Source of the DNA: Clostridium massiliamazoniense
Lineage (GTDB): Bacteria; Bacillota; Clostridia; Clostridiales; Clostridiaceae
NCBI RefSeq assembly: GCF_001403635.1
Contig: NZ_LN879466.1
Coordinates: 124,001 to 188,000, forward strand
Reading direction: 5' to 3'
Length of the DNA stretch: 64,000 nucleotides
The translations under genes and the position numbers were made by a program. How positions within the stretch are numbered: position 1 is the first letter of the stretch; each line of letters starts with the position of its first letter. Positions 33,755 to 43,577 of the stretch are shown here, in pieces. Below the pieces are notes generated by a model, which was not told the DNA's origin, did no database searches, and saw nothing but the letters and a program-made list of their open reading frames with translations.

Positions 33755-34918
33755 ATGAAGAAATTTTTAGTAATCAATTATCCAGGGCATGGTCACGTAA
33801 ATCCAACTATAAAAATGATGAAGGATTTAATTTGTCTTAGAAATGAGGTTGTATGTTATTGTACTGAGGAATTTAGAGGAATAGTAGAGAAGACAGGGGC
33901 TAGGTTTAAGAGTTACAACTATGAACCTTTAGAAGAGGATGATGATAAAATAGATGAACATCTTCCTATAGAAAATGCTATAAGACTAGCCGATGCTATG
34001 TTATCAACAATACTTAAAGAAAAGGAAAGCTTTGATGTAATTATCTATGATTCAGTTTTATCCATAGGGGAAGACATAGCACAAAGATTGAACATAAAGA
34101 AAACAGTAGCTTTATACACAACTTTTGCTATATCAAAGAATATGGTGTCTCTTGTGAAGAAATCAGGAAAGAGAACATTCTTAGTAAATGGAGATTCTGA
34201 TGAATTTAAAGGAAGAACAAGAGAAATTAATGAAAAATATGATATAAAGTTAAGATCAATGATAGATAATGTTTCAGATTGTAAGGCTCAAAAAAAATTA
34301 GTTTTTGCATCAAAATATTATCAACCTTTTATAGAAGATTTTGACCAGAGTTTTTTATTTTTAGGCCCTTCAATTATAGAAAGAGGGGAAGAAATAAAAT
34401 TTGATTTTGAAAAGGAAGAAGGAAAAACTTTAATATACATATCTCAAGGAACTAAAGATACAAAAAAAATAGAGTTTTACCAGACAACCTTTAGAGCCTT
34501 TGGGGACTTAGAAAAAATAGAAGTAATATTATCTGTGGGTAAGAAAACAGACATAGAGAGCTTAGGAAAGATACCGAGCAACTTTAAGGTGTATAACTAT
34601 GTTCCACAACTAGAAGTACTGAAAAAAGCTGATATATTTATAACTCATGGTGGAATGAATAGCTGTAGTGAGGGGTTATACCATAGTATTCCCTTAATAG
34701 TATTACCACAGTTTGGAGACCAAATTTTAGTTTCAAAAATAGTGAAAAATAGTGGAGCAGGGATTATGATACATAGAGTAGATGTGACAGAATTAACCTT
34801 GAGAGAAGCAGTAGGTGAAATAATAGCAAATTCAAGCTATAAGAATAATGCAACATTAATAGGAGAATCCTTGAGAAACGCTTCAAAGGAAGCAAATCAA
34901 ATATATAAGGACTTATAA
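33755..34918 (+). CDS. MGT/YjiC-type UDP-glycosyltransferase (GT1 family)
   Basis: The 387-residue protein has a GT-B layout: NYPGHGHVNPTIKMMKDL at the N-terminus with the catalytic-type His, and the C-terminal donor-binding FITHGGMNSCSEGLYHSIP followed by PQFGDQ. These enzymes transfer a sugar to small acceptors such as macrolides or phenolics, often for detoxification. It stands alone, with GAAGGAG upstream and a hairpin downstream. The acceptor is unknown. Confidence 0.9.
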   Translation: MKKFLVINYPGHGHVNPTIKMMKDLICLRNEVVCYCTEEFRGIVEKTGARFKSYNYEPLEEDDDKIDEHLPIENAIRLADAMLSTILKEKESFDVIIYDSVLSIGEDIAQRLNIKKTVALYTTFAISKNMVSLVKKSGKRTFLVNGDSDEFKGRTREINEKYDIKLRSMIDNVSDCKAQKKLVFASKYYQPFIEDFDQSFLFLGPSIIERGEEIKFDFEKEEGKTLIYISQGTKDTKKIEFYQTTFRAFGDLEKIEVILSVGKKTDIESLGKIPSNFKVYNYVPQLEVLKKADIFITHGGMNSCSEGLYHSIPLIVLPQFGDQILVSKIVKNSGAGIMIHRVDVTELTLREAVGEIIANSSYKNNATLIGESLRNASKEANQIYKDL

Positions 34919-34925
34919 ATAAAAA

Positions 34926-34959
34926 TTAGGGATAGCCCATTTTAATAGGCTATCCCTAA
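34926..34959. terminator. Hairpin terminator between the glycosyltransferase and the SDR remnant
   Basis: TTAGGGATAGCC (34926-34937) pairs perfectly with GGCTATCCCTAA (34948-34959). The T-run lies on the minus-strand side, so it fits best as terminator of the leftward remnant, with some effect in both directions. Confidence 0.75.
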
Positions 34960-35011
34960 AAAGTAAATAATAAGTTTTTATTTCATAGACTAAGTAAATA
35001 ATTTTGATTAA

Positions 35012-35523
<512 letters not shown>

Positions 35524-35585
35524 TTATAAACTTAATAATTGTATATTTGTCACTGCTAATAAAAGTATTTCTTGTTCTTAAATAA

Positions 35586-35616
35586 ATGATATACTTTTGA
35601 GTTAACTCAAAGGCAA
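35586..35616 (-). promoter_or_regulatory. MerR-type promoter upstream of the AKR remnant
   Basis: On the minus strand TTGCCT, a 19-bp spacer containing the dyad TTGAGTTAACTCAA, and TATCAT. The overlong 19-bp spacer with a central palindrome is the hallmark of MerR-family activation. Confidence 0.7.
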
Positions 35617-35656
35617 TAGGATTTTAAAAAATTTTTTTAGTAAAATTACACCAAAT

Positions 35657-36988
35657 CTATTTATTCTCACTTGGCATGATTAAAAAAACAGTAAATAGTA
35701 AAGAAATAAATAAGAATATGGATGCAATTAACATTGCTATATTGTAAGTGTGATGAGTAAATAAACTTGTGATACTAATGATAATTGAAAGTCCAACAGC
35801 ACCACCCATTTGATGGACAGTATTTACAACTCCTGAAGCTGATCCAGCTTCTTTTGCTTTAGTATGAGTAACACCAGACACTGTTAAAGGGCTTAAGGTC
35901 ATACCTTGACCAGCACCAAGTAGAACCATAGGAATAGCAATACCAATCCAATATCCTAAATGCGCACTAAAGAAGGTTATGAAAATCATTCCAACTAAAG
36001 TTATTATAAGACCTATTGCTAAAAGACGTGCATTTCCAAAACGTAAAGTTAATTTTGCAACTTTCATAGCAACAAAGAAATTCACTATAGTTAATGGGAA
36101 GAATCCTATTCCAGCCATTAGAGCTGAAAAGTGAAGTTCAGTTTGCATAATTTGTGGTGTTAAGAACCAGAAACTTAACATTGCACCTAAATAAAAGAAA
36201 CGAGCAAGATATGCACCTAAACGCTCATTGTTTTTAAATAGGCTAAGTGGCATCATTGGATCTTTTGCAACGGATTCTTGATAAATAAATCCAATAAGGA
36301 GAAGTATTGAAATAATTAAGCTAACTAATCTGTATTTATCCCCATCTATGCTATATACTAATAAAATCATACCAACTAAAGATATAAATGTTCCTAAATA
36401 ATCCACTTTTCCAACTTTTGTAGTGCTTTTATTTAAGTATTTTTGAGAAAGTATTAACATAATAATACTAATTGGTACATTTATAAAAAATCCATAACGC
36501 CATGATAATAAACTTGCAAAGAAGCCACCAATAACTAGTCCAATACTAGCTCCAATTCCAGCAGTAGCACCATAATAAGAAATAGCTTTAGTACGTTCAT
36601 GACCTGTATAGTTGTCCATTAATAAGGCTAAAGAAGTTGGTGCTAAAAGAGCTGAACTAATACCTTGGAAGCCACGAGATAAAATAATAGTTGTAGCATT
36701 ATGGGAAAGTCCAACAATTAATGAACCAATACCAAATATAAATAATCCAATTTGGAAGATTCTTTTACGCCCCCAAATATCACCTGCACGTCCTCCAAAA
36801 AGTAGAAAACCACCAAAGGTTAATGAGTAAGCATCAGTTACCCAAGAAAGTTCAACTTTATTTAAGTGTAAACTTTGAGCCATTTTTATAGTTCCTGTAA
36901 AGATAATAGAATTGTCTAATAATATCATGAAATAACTTATTAAAATAATAAATAAGATAATATCAAGCTTTTTTCTTTTTGTTTTCAT
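35657..36988 (-). CDS. MFS drug exporter (DHA2/EmrB type)
   Basis: The 443-residue membrane protein has an N-terminal charged start, LDNSIIFTGTIKMAQSL with the D-type motif typical of this family, WVTDAYSLTFGGFLLFGGRAGD (motif A), SRGFQGISSALLAP and GAGQGMTLSPLTVSGV. It probably exports a drug or toxic small molecule by proton antiport. GGAGGAAT precedes the ATG. Its promoter has MerR architecture like that of the neighbouring AKR remnant, so both probably answered to the same inducer. Confidence 0.9.
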   Translation of the reverse strand: MKTKRKKLDIILFIILISYFMILLDNSIIFTGTIKMAQSLHLNKVELSWVTDAYSLTFGGFLLFGGRAGDIWGRKRIFQIGLFIFGIGSLIVGLSHNATTIILSRGFQGISSALLAPTSLALLMDNYTGHERTKAISYYGATAGIGASIGLVIGGFFASLLSWRYGFFINVPISIIMLILSQKYLNKSTTKVGKVDYLGTFISLVGMILLVYSIDGDKYRLVSLIISILLLIGFIYQESVAKDPMMPLSLFKNNERLGAYLARFFYLGAMLSFWFLTPQIMQTELHFSALMAGIGFFPLTIVNFFVAMKVAKLTLRFGNARLLAIGLIITLVGMIFITFFSAHLGYWIGIAIPMVLLGAGQGMTLSPLTVSGVTHTKAKEAGSASGVVNTVHQMGGAVGLSIIISITSLFTHHTYNIAMLIASIFLFISLLFTVFLIMPSENK

Positions 36989-37020
36989 ATTTTATTCCTC
37001 CAATTTTTTCGACAATTAGA

Positions 37021-37051
37021 AGTATAATCTTTGAAGTTAACTCTAAGGCAA
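37021..37051 (-). promoter_or_regulatory. MerR-type promoter of the MFS exporter gene
   Basis: On the minus strand TTGCCT (37051-37046), a 19-bp spacer carrying AGAGTTAACTTC, and TATACT (37026-37021), about 33 bases before the start at 36988. It shares the -35 box and dyad core with the site at 35586. No MerR gene is in the window. Confidence 0.75.
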
Positions 37052-37139
37052 GTAATTTTTTTATTTTTATAATAATTATTTTTAGATTATGAAAATAAAA
37101 AAGAGGTTGTATGAAATCAACCTCTAAATTCATCTTATT

Positions 37140-37763
37140 TTACAAATTATTTATTCCATTTTGAACAATGAGAATCATATCATCTAATTCTTTTTTTATA
37201 GCATCCTTTGATAATTTTCCATAGAGTTTTTCTTCGATTAATAAATCAAATAATAAACGGAATGGAGCAATTAAATTTATTGCAATAAGTTTTGCTTGCA
37301 AAGGAGATAAGTTTAAATTATTATCTTTTTCAAGTATGGCACTTAATTCATCTTCATAAGCTTTCCACATTATTAGAAGATGAGAAATAATACTAGGAGT
37401 TTTTGAAACTATTTCGATTAAGGTATTGCTTTCAAAACAAGCGTTATTATCTTCTTCATCTAATAGGTTATCTATTAATTTTCTTTCAATTTCAATTAAA
37501 CTTTCATTTTCTTTTCTATTTTCAAAGGCAGATTTTATGGCATTAATTAATTCATTTTCTCCAGCAAATATTATAGATTCCTTTGAACTAAAGTATGTAA
37601 AAAGAGTTTTCACAGAGATATTTGCGCCATCTGCTATTTCAGCAACTTTAACGTTATCAAATCCTTTTTCTTCGAATAAATTCCAAGCAACTTTTAATAT
37701 ATTATTGCGTGTTTGGAGTTTTTTTCTTTCCCTTAATCCTAAAGTTTTTTTCATATCATTCAT
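37140..37763 (-). CDS. TetR family transcriptional regulator
   Basis: The 207-residue protein has an N-terminal TetR helix-turn-helix: RNNILKVAWNLFEEKGFDNV, then VAEIADGANISVKTLFTYFSSKESI (about residues 40-65). The remainder is a ligand-binding helical domain. It is divergent from the MFS gene at 38124, with back-to-back promoters between, so it most likely represses that exporter and itself. The start has AAGGTAGG upstream. Confidence 0.92.
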   Translation of the reverse strand: MNDMKKTLGLRERKKLQTRNNILKVAWNLFEEKGFDNVKVAEIADGANISVKTLFTYFSSKESIIFAGENELINAIKSAFENRKENESLIEIERKLIDNLLDEEDNNACFESNTLIEIVSKTPSIISHLLIMWKAYEDELSAILEKDNNLNLSPLQAKLIAINLIAPFRLLFDLLIEEKLYGKLSKDAIKKELDDMILIVQNGINNL

Positions 37764-37875
37764 AACTTAAAGTTACCTACCTTTCTATTTATATCATAAC
37801 TAGTGTCTGTAAAACTTTGATTTTCTATAAACACAAGATAACAGATACAGCTTTCTAGTCAAAGTTTATATAAAA

Positions 37876-37959
37876 ATCTTAACCTAATTTTTTTTAAAAG
37901 TCAATAAAGTAAAGTAAATATAAAAATACATTGACTTTAAAAGTAAAGTGAGTTACTAT
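37876..37959. promoter_or_regulatory. Divergent promoters between tetR and MFS genes with inverted repeats
   Basis: Rightward: TTGACT (37931-37936), 17 bp, TACTAT (37954-37959). Leftward: TTGACT (37904-37899), 17 bp, TAAGAT (37881-37876). The two -35 boxes lie in inverted repeats AAAAGTCAAT/ATTGACTTT, with further AAAGTAAAGT repeats nearby, which suit TetR binding. The rest of 37764-38123 is AT-rich leader with nothing else recognised. Confidence 0.7.
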
Positions 37960-38123
37960 TTTTATAAAGTGAAGTTTTTGACTTTAGAATTAAAAAGGAA
38001 ATTATCTTAACAGTTGATTCATCACAAAAAATTTTCTTTAAAAACTAAAAGATGTGATAAAAGAAGAATGTTTCTTAGATTAATTTCATAGCAACAAATT
38101 TAAAACAAGGAGATGAAAGTAAA

Positions 38124-39566
38124 GTGAACGAAGATACAAAAGAGAATTATAGTAGTGGCATTATGTCTATAATGATTCCACTTATGCTAGTTTTATTTAT
38201 TTCAGGATTAGATCAAACTGTTGTAGCAACAGCTTTGCCTACTATAAGCATGGACTTAGGTGGATTGAAGTATGTTTCGTGGGTTGCAACGGCTTATTTA
38301 TTAACAAGTTCAATAACAACTTTATTATTTGGGAAGCTTGGGGATATATATGGAAGAAAGGTTATTTTCCAAATATCAATTGGAATATTTTTAATAGGTT
38401 CAGTATTATCAGGATTAGCTTCCAATATGTTTATGCTTATTATATTTCGTGCCTTTCAAGGTATAGGGGGAGGAGCTCTTAATTCTTTAACTATGGCTAT
38501 AATTGGTGACATAGTACCTCCTCGTCAACGTTCAAAATACCAAGGTTATACTGGTATAGTTGCAATGATAGCTTTAATAACAGGACCATTTTTAGGTGGA
38601 TTTATTTCGCAATATTTTTCATGGAGAATTATATTTTATATAAATGTACCAATAGGAATTTTAGCTATGTTTATGGTTGCTATTAAGCTTAAGCTTCATG
38701 TTCCTAAAAGAAAAGGTAAAGTTGATGTATTTGGAGGAGTATTAGCAACTATAATAACAACTTTAGTTTTATTAATAGCAACTTGGGGAGGAAATTTATA
38801 TAAATGGAACTCACCGATGATTTTAACATTAGCTGTAATTTCAGCAATTTTATTAGTGATTTATATATTTGTGGAGAAGAGGGTAAAAGAACCTATAACT
38901 CCATTACATTTATTTAAATCAAGTATATTTATAATTTCAAGTATTCAATTTTTACTTGCTACTTTAGTTTTATTTGTAGTAATGCTATATGTTCCAATGT
39001 TCTTACAAAATGTAGGTGGTTATTCTGCTACAAAGGCAGGTTTATTTGTAATTCCTATGATAGTAGGTATAACTATCGCCACTATTTTTGCAGGTCAGTT
39101 AATTGCAAAAAACGGTAGCTATAAAATATATCCTATAATAGGTTCAATAATGACAGGAGCATCAATGTATGTTTTAAGTTTAATAAGCCAAAATACTTCA
39201 GTAGTAGAATTAATAATTGCATTACTTTTCTCTGGAGCTGGTATGGGATTTTTAATACAAGTAGCTTTATTAGCAGGACAAAATACTGTAGAGCATAAGT
39301 TTTTAGGGGTTGCAACAGGAGCATTGAATTTTTTTAAAAGCCTTGGTGGTGCTTTTGGAGCAGCAATATTTGGAGCAATTTTAACAACTTCCTTAGCCAC
39401 AGACCATACAATGGTAGCTAATGTACATTCCTTTGATAAAATATTTTTATGGACAGTGCCGCTTATGATTTTATCTTTTGTATTAGGTATAATTATGAAA
39501 GAAAAACCACTATCAGATGAAATGATAAAGGTTGCAGAAGGAGAAATTGAGGTACCAGAGTATTAG
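38124..39566 (+). CDS. MFS multidrug exporter (EmrB/QacA, 14 TM)
   Basis: The 480-residue protein has about 14 membrane segments. It shows GLDQTVVATALPTISMDLGG (the DHA2 signature), WVATAYLLTSSITTLLFGKLGD (motif A), RAFQGIGGGALNSL and QRSKYQGYTG, with GPFLGG in motif C. Likely a drug/proton antiporter. GTG at 38124 is chosen because AAGGAGA lies 10 bases upstream and no in-frame ATG precedes it. Control by the divergent TetR is inferred. Confidence 0.92.
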   Translation: MNEDTKENYSSGIMSIMIPLMLVLFISGLDQTVVATALPTISMDLGGLKYVSWVATAYLLTSSITTLLFGKLGDIYGRKVIFQISIGIFLIGSVLSGLASNMFMLIIFRAFQGIGGGALNSLTMAIIGDIVPPRQRSKYQGYTGIVAMIALITGPFLGGFISQYFSWRIIFYINVPIGILAMFMVAIKLKLHVPKRKGKVDVFGGVLATIITTLVLLIATWGGNLYKWNSPMILTLAVISAILLVIYIFVEKRVKEPITPLHLFKSSIFIISSIQFLLATLVLFVVMLYVPMFLQNVGGYSATKAGLFVIPMIVGITIATIFAGQLIAKNGSYKIYPIIGSIMTGASMYVLSLISQNTSVVELIIALLFSGAGMGFLIQVALLAGQNTVEHKFLGVATGALNFFKSLGGAFGAAIFGAILTTSLATDHTMVANVHSFDKIFLWTVPLMILSFVLGIIMKEKPLSDEMIKVAEGEIEVPEY

Positions 39567-39614
39567 AATATTTGAGTAGATAAAAAAGTAATATATTAAA
39601 TTAATTTTTAATTA

Positions 39615-39692
39615 AGAGAAGAGGATGTATCAAATTACAGATACATCCTCTCTGCCTTTTATCTAGTTATATGGGCTTATCATTCTTTTAAA
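39615..39692 (+). repeat. Dispersed element, partial copy R4, serving as bidirectional terminator
   Basis: AGAGGATGTATC (39620-39631) pairs with GATACATCCTCT (39640-39651), then CTGCCTTTTATCTAG(T)TATATGGG. It matches the outer third of R3 (63694-63750) and R2 before similarity stops. It lies between convergent genes and should end both transcripts. Confidence 0.75.
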
Positions 39693-39713
39693 GTTAAGAT
39701 AAGTTACTTATTC

Positions 39714-40976
39714 TTAGGAAATAATAAGCAAATATGCCATAGAAATTATTATAGAGAGTATCATAAGTGGAAATCCAACTTTAAAGTAGTCTATGAAAGA
39801 AATTTTATATCCTTTACTTTCTGAAACCTTTGCAAGAACAACGTTAGCTGAAGCTCCAATTAATGTTCCATTTCCACCAAGACAAGCTCCTAATGAAATA
39901 GCCCACCAAAGCATTGTTACATCAATTCCTTGTTCTTTTAAGGTTAGTACTAAGGGAATTAAAGTTGCAACAAAAGGAATATTGTCTAGGAATGGAGATA
40001 CAAGTGCAGAAAGCCACAATAAAATTAACATTAATATTAAGGTACTATGATTAAATTCTAATATTAATTCAGCTAATTTTTCTATGAGTCCAGCACTTTC
40101 AAGTCCGCCAACCAAAATAAATAATCCAGTAAAAAATAGTATGGCTGACCATTCAACATGATTAATAAATTGTCCAAGTGGTTTTCTTGCTATTAATAGA
40201 TATAAAGTTGCTCCTGTTATGGCAATAACTCCAGCAGATAATCCAAAATGTTCACCAAATATAAATCCAAAGAGAACAAATAAAATAATTACTAAGCCCT
40301 TATATAAAAGGTTTTTATCTTTTAGAGAATCTTTAGGATTTAAACTTAAAAGCTCAGTAACATATTGATTTTCAACAGTGAGCTTTTTTCTATATGTAAA
40401 ATATAAGATGCCAGCAGTGATAAATAAAATAACTGTTGTAACAGGCATAAGAGTTTTAATGAAATCAACGAAAGATAAGTTAGCAGCACTTCCAATCATA
40501 ATATTAGGTGGGTCACCAATTAAGGTAGTGGTTCCACCAATATTAGAAGCCATGATTTCCATAATAACAAAAGGGATAGGATTAATATTAAGCTTTTTAG
40601 TTATTAAGAAAGTAACTGGCCCCATAAGCAAAACAGTAGTAACGTTATCAAGTATTCCAGAAAAAAATGCAGTTAAGACAGCTAAGCTAAAAAAAATGCT
40701 AATGACTTTACCTTTGCAGAGCTTAGCGGTGGAAATTGCAATAAATTCAAAAAAACCAGTTTCACCAAGAATGGCAACAATAAGCATCATACCTATGAGA
40801 ACTGCTAAGGTGTTAAAACTAACGTAGGACATAGCTTTTTCTAAAGGAACAATCTTAAAAATAATCATTAAAACTGCACCGAAAAGGGCTAAAACAGTGT
40901 TATCAAACTTTTCAGAAATTATAGCAAAAATAATAATAAGAAAAATAGCTAGTGCTAAAATCTGTTGAGAATTCAT
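39714..40976 (-). CDS. ArsB/NhaD-family ion transporter, paralog 1
   Basis: The 420-residue membrane protein of the SLC13/ArsB-NhaD superfamily has about 11 helices and two inverted repeats. It has FFSGILDNVTTVLLMGPVTF, NIGGTTTLIGDPPNIMIGSAA, and in the second half SPFLDNIPFVATLIPL and GGNGTLIGASANVV. It probably exchanges Na+/H+ or moves an oxyanion or dicarboxylate. ATG 40976 has GGAGGTGAT upstream. Its neighbour at 41144 is a close tandem copy, including the leader. Confidence 0.9.
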   Translation of the reverse strand: MNSQQILALAIFLIIIFAIISEKFDNTVLALFGAVLMIIFKIVPLEKAMSYVSFNTLAVLIGMMLIVAILGETGFFEFIAISTAKLCKGKVISIFFSLAVLTAFFSGILDNVTTVLLMGPVTFLITKKLNINPIPFVIMEIMASNIGGTTTLIGDPPNIMIGSAANLSFVDFIKTLMPVTTVILFITAGILYFTYRKKLTVENQYVTELLSLNPKDSLKDKNLLYKGLVIILFVLFGFIFGEHFGLSAGVIAITGATLYLLIARKPLGQFINHVEWSAILFFTGLFILVGGLESAGLIEKLAELILEFNHSTLILMLILLWLSALVSPFLDNIPFVATLIPLVLTLKEQGIDVTMLWWAISLGACLGGNGTLIGASANVVLAKVSESKGYKISFIDYFKVGFPLMILSIIISMAYLLIIS

Positions 40977-41096
40977 AAAAATCACCTCCACAGATTTATA
41001 GTCCCCAAGAATTCTTAAAAATAATCTAAATGAAGGAAGATGTGAAATACCTATGTTTGATTATCTTAGATTTATATGAGGTTAGAGTATTGTAGA

Positions 41097-41128
41097 CAAA
41101 AAAATAGAGGATGATTTTACACATCCTC
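41097..41128 (-). terminator. Terminator of transporter paralog 2
   Basis: On the minus strand GAGGATG pairs with CATCCTC, followed by TATTTTTTT. Confidence 0.85.
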
Positions 41129-41143
41129 CAATATAGTTAGCTA

Positions 41144-42409
41144 TTAACCTAGAATGAATAAGTACCCTGTTGACATTAATATAGATAGCAACATAAGTGG
41201 AAATCCAATTTTTAAGTACTGTCCAAAGGTTATTTTATAACCATTTCTTTCTGATATTTTTGATAAGACTACATTGGCTGAAGCACCTATTAAAGTACCA
41301 TTTCCTCCAAGACAAGCTCCAAGTGATATTGCCCACCAAAGCATAGAAACATCTACACCTTGACCTTTTAAGGTCATTACTAAAGGAATTAGCGTTGCAA
41401 CAAATGGTATATTGTCTAAGAAAGATGATACTATTGCTGATATCCATAATAGTATTATCATTAGTAGAATTATGTTATTATGATCGTATTTTAGGATTAG
41501 ATTAGCTAGTATTTTGATTATTCCAGCACTTTCTAGTCCTCCAACAAGTATGAACAGTCCTGTAAAGAATAAGATAGATGACCATTCAACTTGAATTATG
41601 TAATTACTAATAGGTTTACGAGTTACTAATAAGTAAACCATTGCCCCAGTCATAGCAACAACTCCAGCTGATAAGCCTAGTTTATCACCAAATATAAATC
41701 CAAGAAGAACAAATAATAAAATAATAAGCCCTGTATAAAGAAGCTTTTTATCTTTTAAGGAGTCCTTTGGATTTAACTTCATTATTTCTAATTTAACTTC
41801 ATTTTTAATAACTAGATTTTTTCTATATACAAAATAAATTATAGTTGTTGTTACTAATAAAATTACTATAGTGATAGGTAGTAGGTGAACTATAAAGTCC
41901 ATAAAGCTAAGATTAGCAGCACTACCTATCATTATATTTGGGGGATCTCCAATAAGTGTACTTGTTCCACCAATATTAGAAGCAAAAATCTCCATAATAA
42001 CAAAAGGTATTGGATTGATTTTTAGTTTCTTAGTGATTAGAAAAGTTACTGGTCCCATAAGTAAAACAGTAGTAACATTATCTAATATTCCAGAAAATAT
42101 GGCGGTTAAAATAGCTAAGCTAAATATTATTTTTAAAACATTCCCCTTACAAAATTTTGCTGTAAATATGGCTATGTATTCAAAAAATCCTGTTTCACCT
42201 AAAATAGCCACAAAAAGCATCATACCAATAAGCACAGCTAAGGTATTGAAGCTTACGTAAGACATAACAGAATCTAAAGGTATTACTTTGAAAATTACCA
42301 TTGCTACGGCACCAAGTAAAGCCAAAACGGTATTATCAAACCTTTCAGATATAATAGCAAAAATTGTAATTAAAAATATAGTAATTGCTATAATTTGCAT
42401 ATGATTCAT
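41144..42409 (-). CDS. ArsB/NhaD-family ion transporter, paralog 2
   Basis: The 421-residue protein is very similar to the 39714 product along its whole length (FSGILDNVTTVLLMGPVTF, NIGGTSTLIGDPPNIM, GGNGTLIGASANVV). Tandem duplication is evident. Both genes carry TGGGGAC exactly 25 bases upstream of the ATG and an AATTC- or TTCAA-type sequence before it, so the leader was copied too. A terminator separates the two, so they are probably separate transcripts. Confidence 0.9.
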   Translation of the reverse strand: MNHMQIIAITIFLITIFAIISERFDNTVLALLGAVAMVIFKVIPLDSVMSYVSFNTLAVLIGMMLFVAILGETGFFEYIAIFTAKFCKGNVLKIIFSLAILTAIFSGILDNVTTVLLMGPVTFLITKKLKINPIPFVIMEIFASNIGGTSTLIGDPPNIMIGSAANLSFMDFIVHLLPITIVILLVTTTIIYFVYRKNLVIKNEVKLEIMKLNPKDSLKDKKLLYTGLIILLFVLLGFIFGDKLGLSAGVVAMTGAMVYLLVTRKPISNYIIQVEWSSILFFTGLFILVGGLESAGIIKILANLILKYDHNNIILLMIILLWISAIVSSFLDNIPFVATLIPLVMTLKGQGVDVSMLWWAISLGACLGGNGTLIGASANVVLSKISERNGYKITFGQYLKIGFPLMLLSILMSTGYLFILG

Positions 42410-42499
42410 TAAAATCCTCCTCTAAGTGTTAGCGTCCCCAGGATTGAAGCAAATAATCACAGAAACATTACTAAAATGTCATATGGATTCTGTTATATA

Positions 42500-42769
42500 T
42501 TACTTTATATTGTGTGCAAAAAGAAAAGTAAGAGCATTCACAATATAATAAATTAAAACTAAGGTAATAATAACGATAGTATATTTGAATTTAGAATTAT
42601 AAGTTTTAGTCAATTTAGAGATTTCGGTAGAATTCTCAGAATTCTTACCATTACTTTCACCTTTAAGTTGGGAAAGGCTCATATTAGTTACTATTAAATC
42701 AGCAAATAAAAGTGTAAAAATCCCGAAAATTAAAGTGAAGTTATTACTAGATGCTGCATTTATCCCCAT
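42500..42769 (-). CDS. Small two-helix membrane protein, function unknown
   Basis: From ATG 42769 the product has 89 residues: a first helix (FTLIFGIFTLLFADLIV), a charged middle rich in Ser, Asn and Lys, and a second helix (YTIVIITLVLIYYIVNALTFLF). The start is set by AAAGGATGATG, which resembles the anti-SD complement; the frame is open to 42820. I recognise no family. It could accompany the ion transporters. Confidence 0.6.
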   Translation of the reverse strand: MGINAASSNNFTLIFGIFTLLFADLIVTNMSLSQLKGESNGKNSENSTEISKLTKTYNSKFKYTIVIITLVLIYYIVNALTFLFAHNIK

Positions 42770-43210
42770 TTTCATCATCCTTTCTGTAGCATATTGATTA
42801 TATATAAAATCAATTACCAAAGAGAATTGTATCCAAACTCTTTTAATCTATTATAGCTTAAAAAACAAGGAGTGTTAATAAAATGTGTACAAAAAATCAA
42901 TTATAAACTGAGATTTAGTCTGAAATAAAATTAAAGTTATAGAAAAAAGATTTTAAAAAATTATAAACAAATTAGCAATAAGAGATTTATACAATATATT
43001 TTATTAATAAAATTATAAAAATATAAAAATAATTAATAAATTTCATTGGAGAATTATAAGAAAATTTTCAGTATATAAAAAAACAACAAATTATGTAAAA
43101 AAATGTTGTACGTATAAGATTGAAATGGTAAAAAAAGGTTGATAAACTTAAAATGAATAAGTTAATATATATAAAATAAATTATATAAATTTTAGGGGGA
43201 AACAATGTTA

Positions 43211-43345
43211 TAAGTGCTAGCTAGTTTAAAGAGAGTTAAAGTTCTATTTTATTCTTAGTGAAAGTTATCTAGGGACTTGTGTTTATTTATGATTAGTTTA
43301 TAGAATATTGGGAGGTTACAGGCGCTAGTCATTAGATAAATAATG
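43211..43345 (+). ncRNA. Structured leader RNA family A/B/C, copy B
   Basis: GTTATCTAG (43264-43272) is followed 60 bases later by TAGATAA (43333-43339), able to pair over 7 bp. An outer CTAGC/GCTAG (43217 and 43324) is also possible. The stretch from AGTTAAAG to TTGTGTTTAT aligns with copy A, and the 3' part GTCATTAGATAA with copy C. The surrounding gene-free stretch 42770-43577 is AT-rich; a lone Shine-Dalgarno GGGAGGTGA (43492) is left without a proper gene. Confidence 0.5.
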
Positions 43346-43577
43346 AGTTACTACATTACTTAATTTTATATAGGTTATATTAATTTGGAATTGTAGATTT
43401 TTAGAATGTAAATGTTTTAAAAAATTAACAATAATTATAATATTAATATAGTAAACTATAAATAATGGGTAAGATATTAATTAAAAATAGGGGGAGGTGA
43501 CTGTTGTTTAGGGATTATAAGTTTAGAAAAATAAGGTGAGTTTTCTGAATTTATAGGAACCTAACAACGGGTATACA

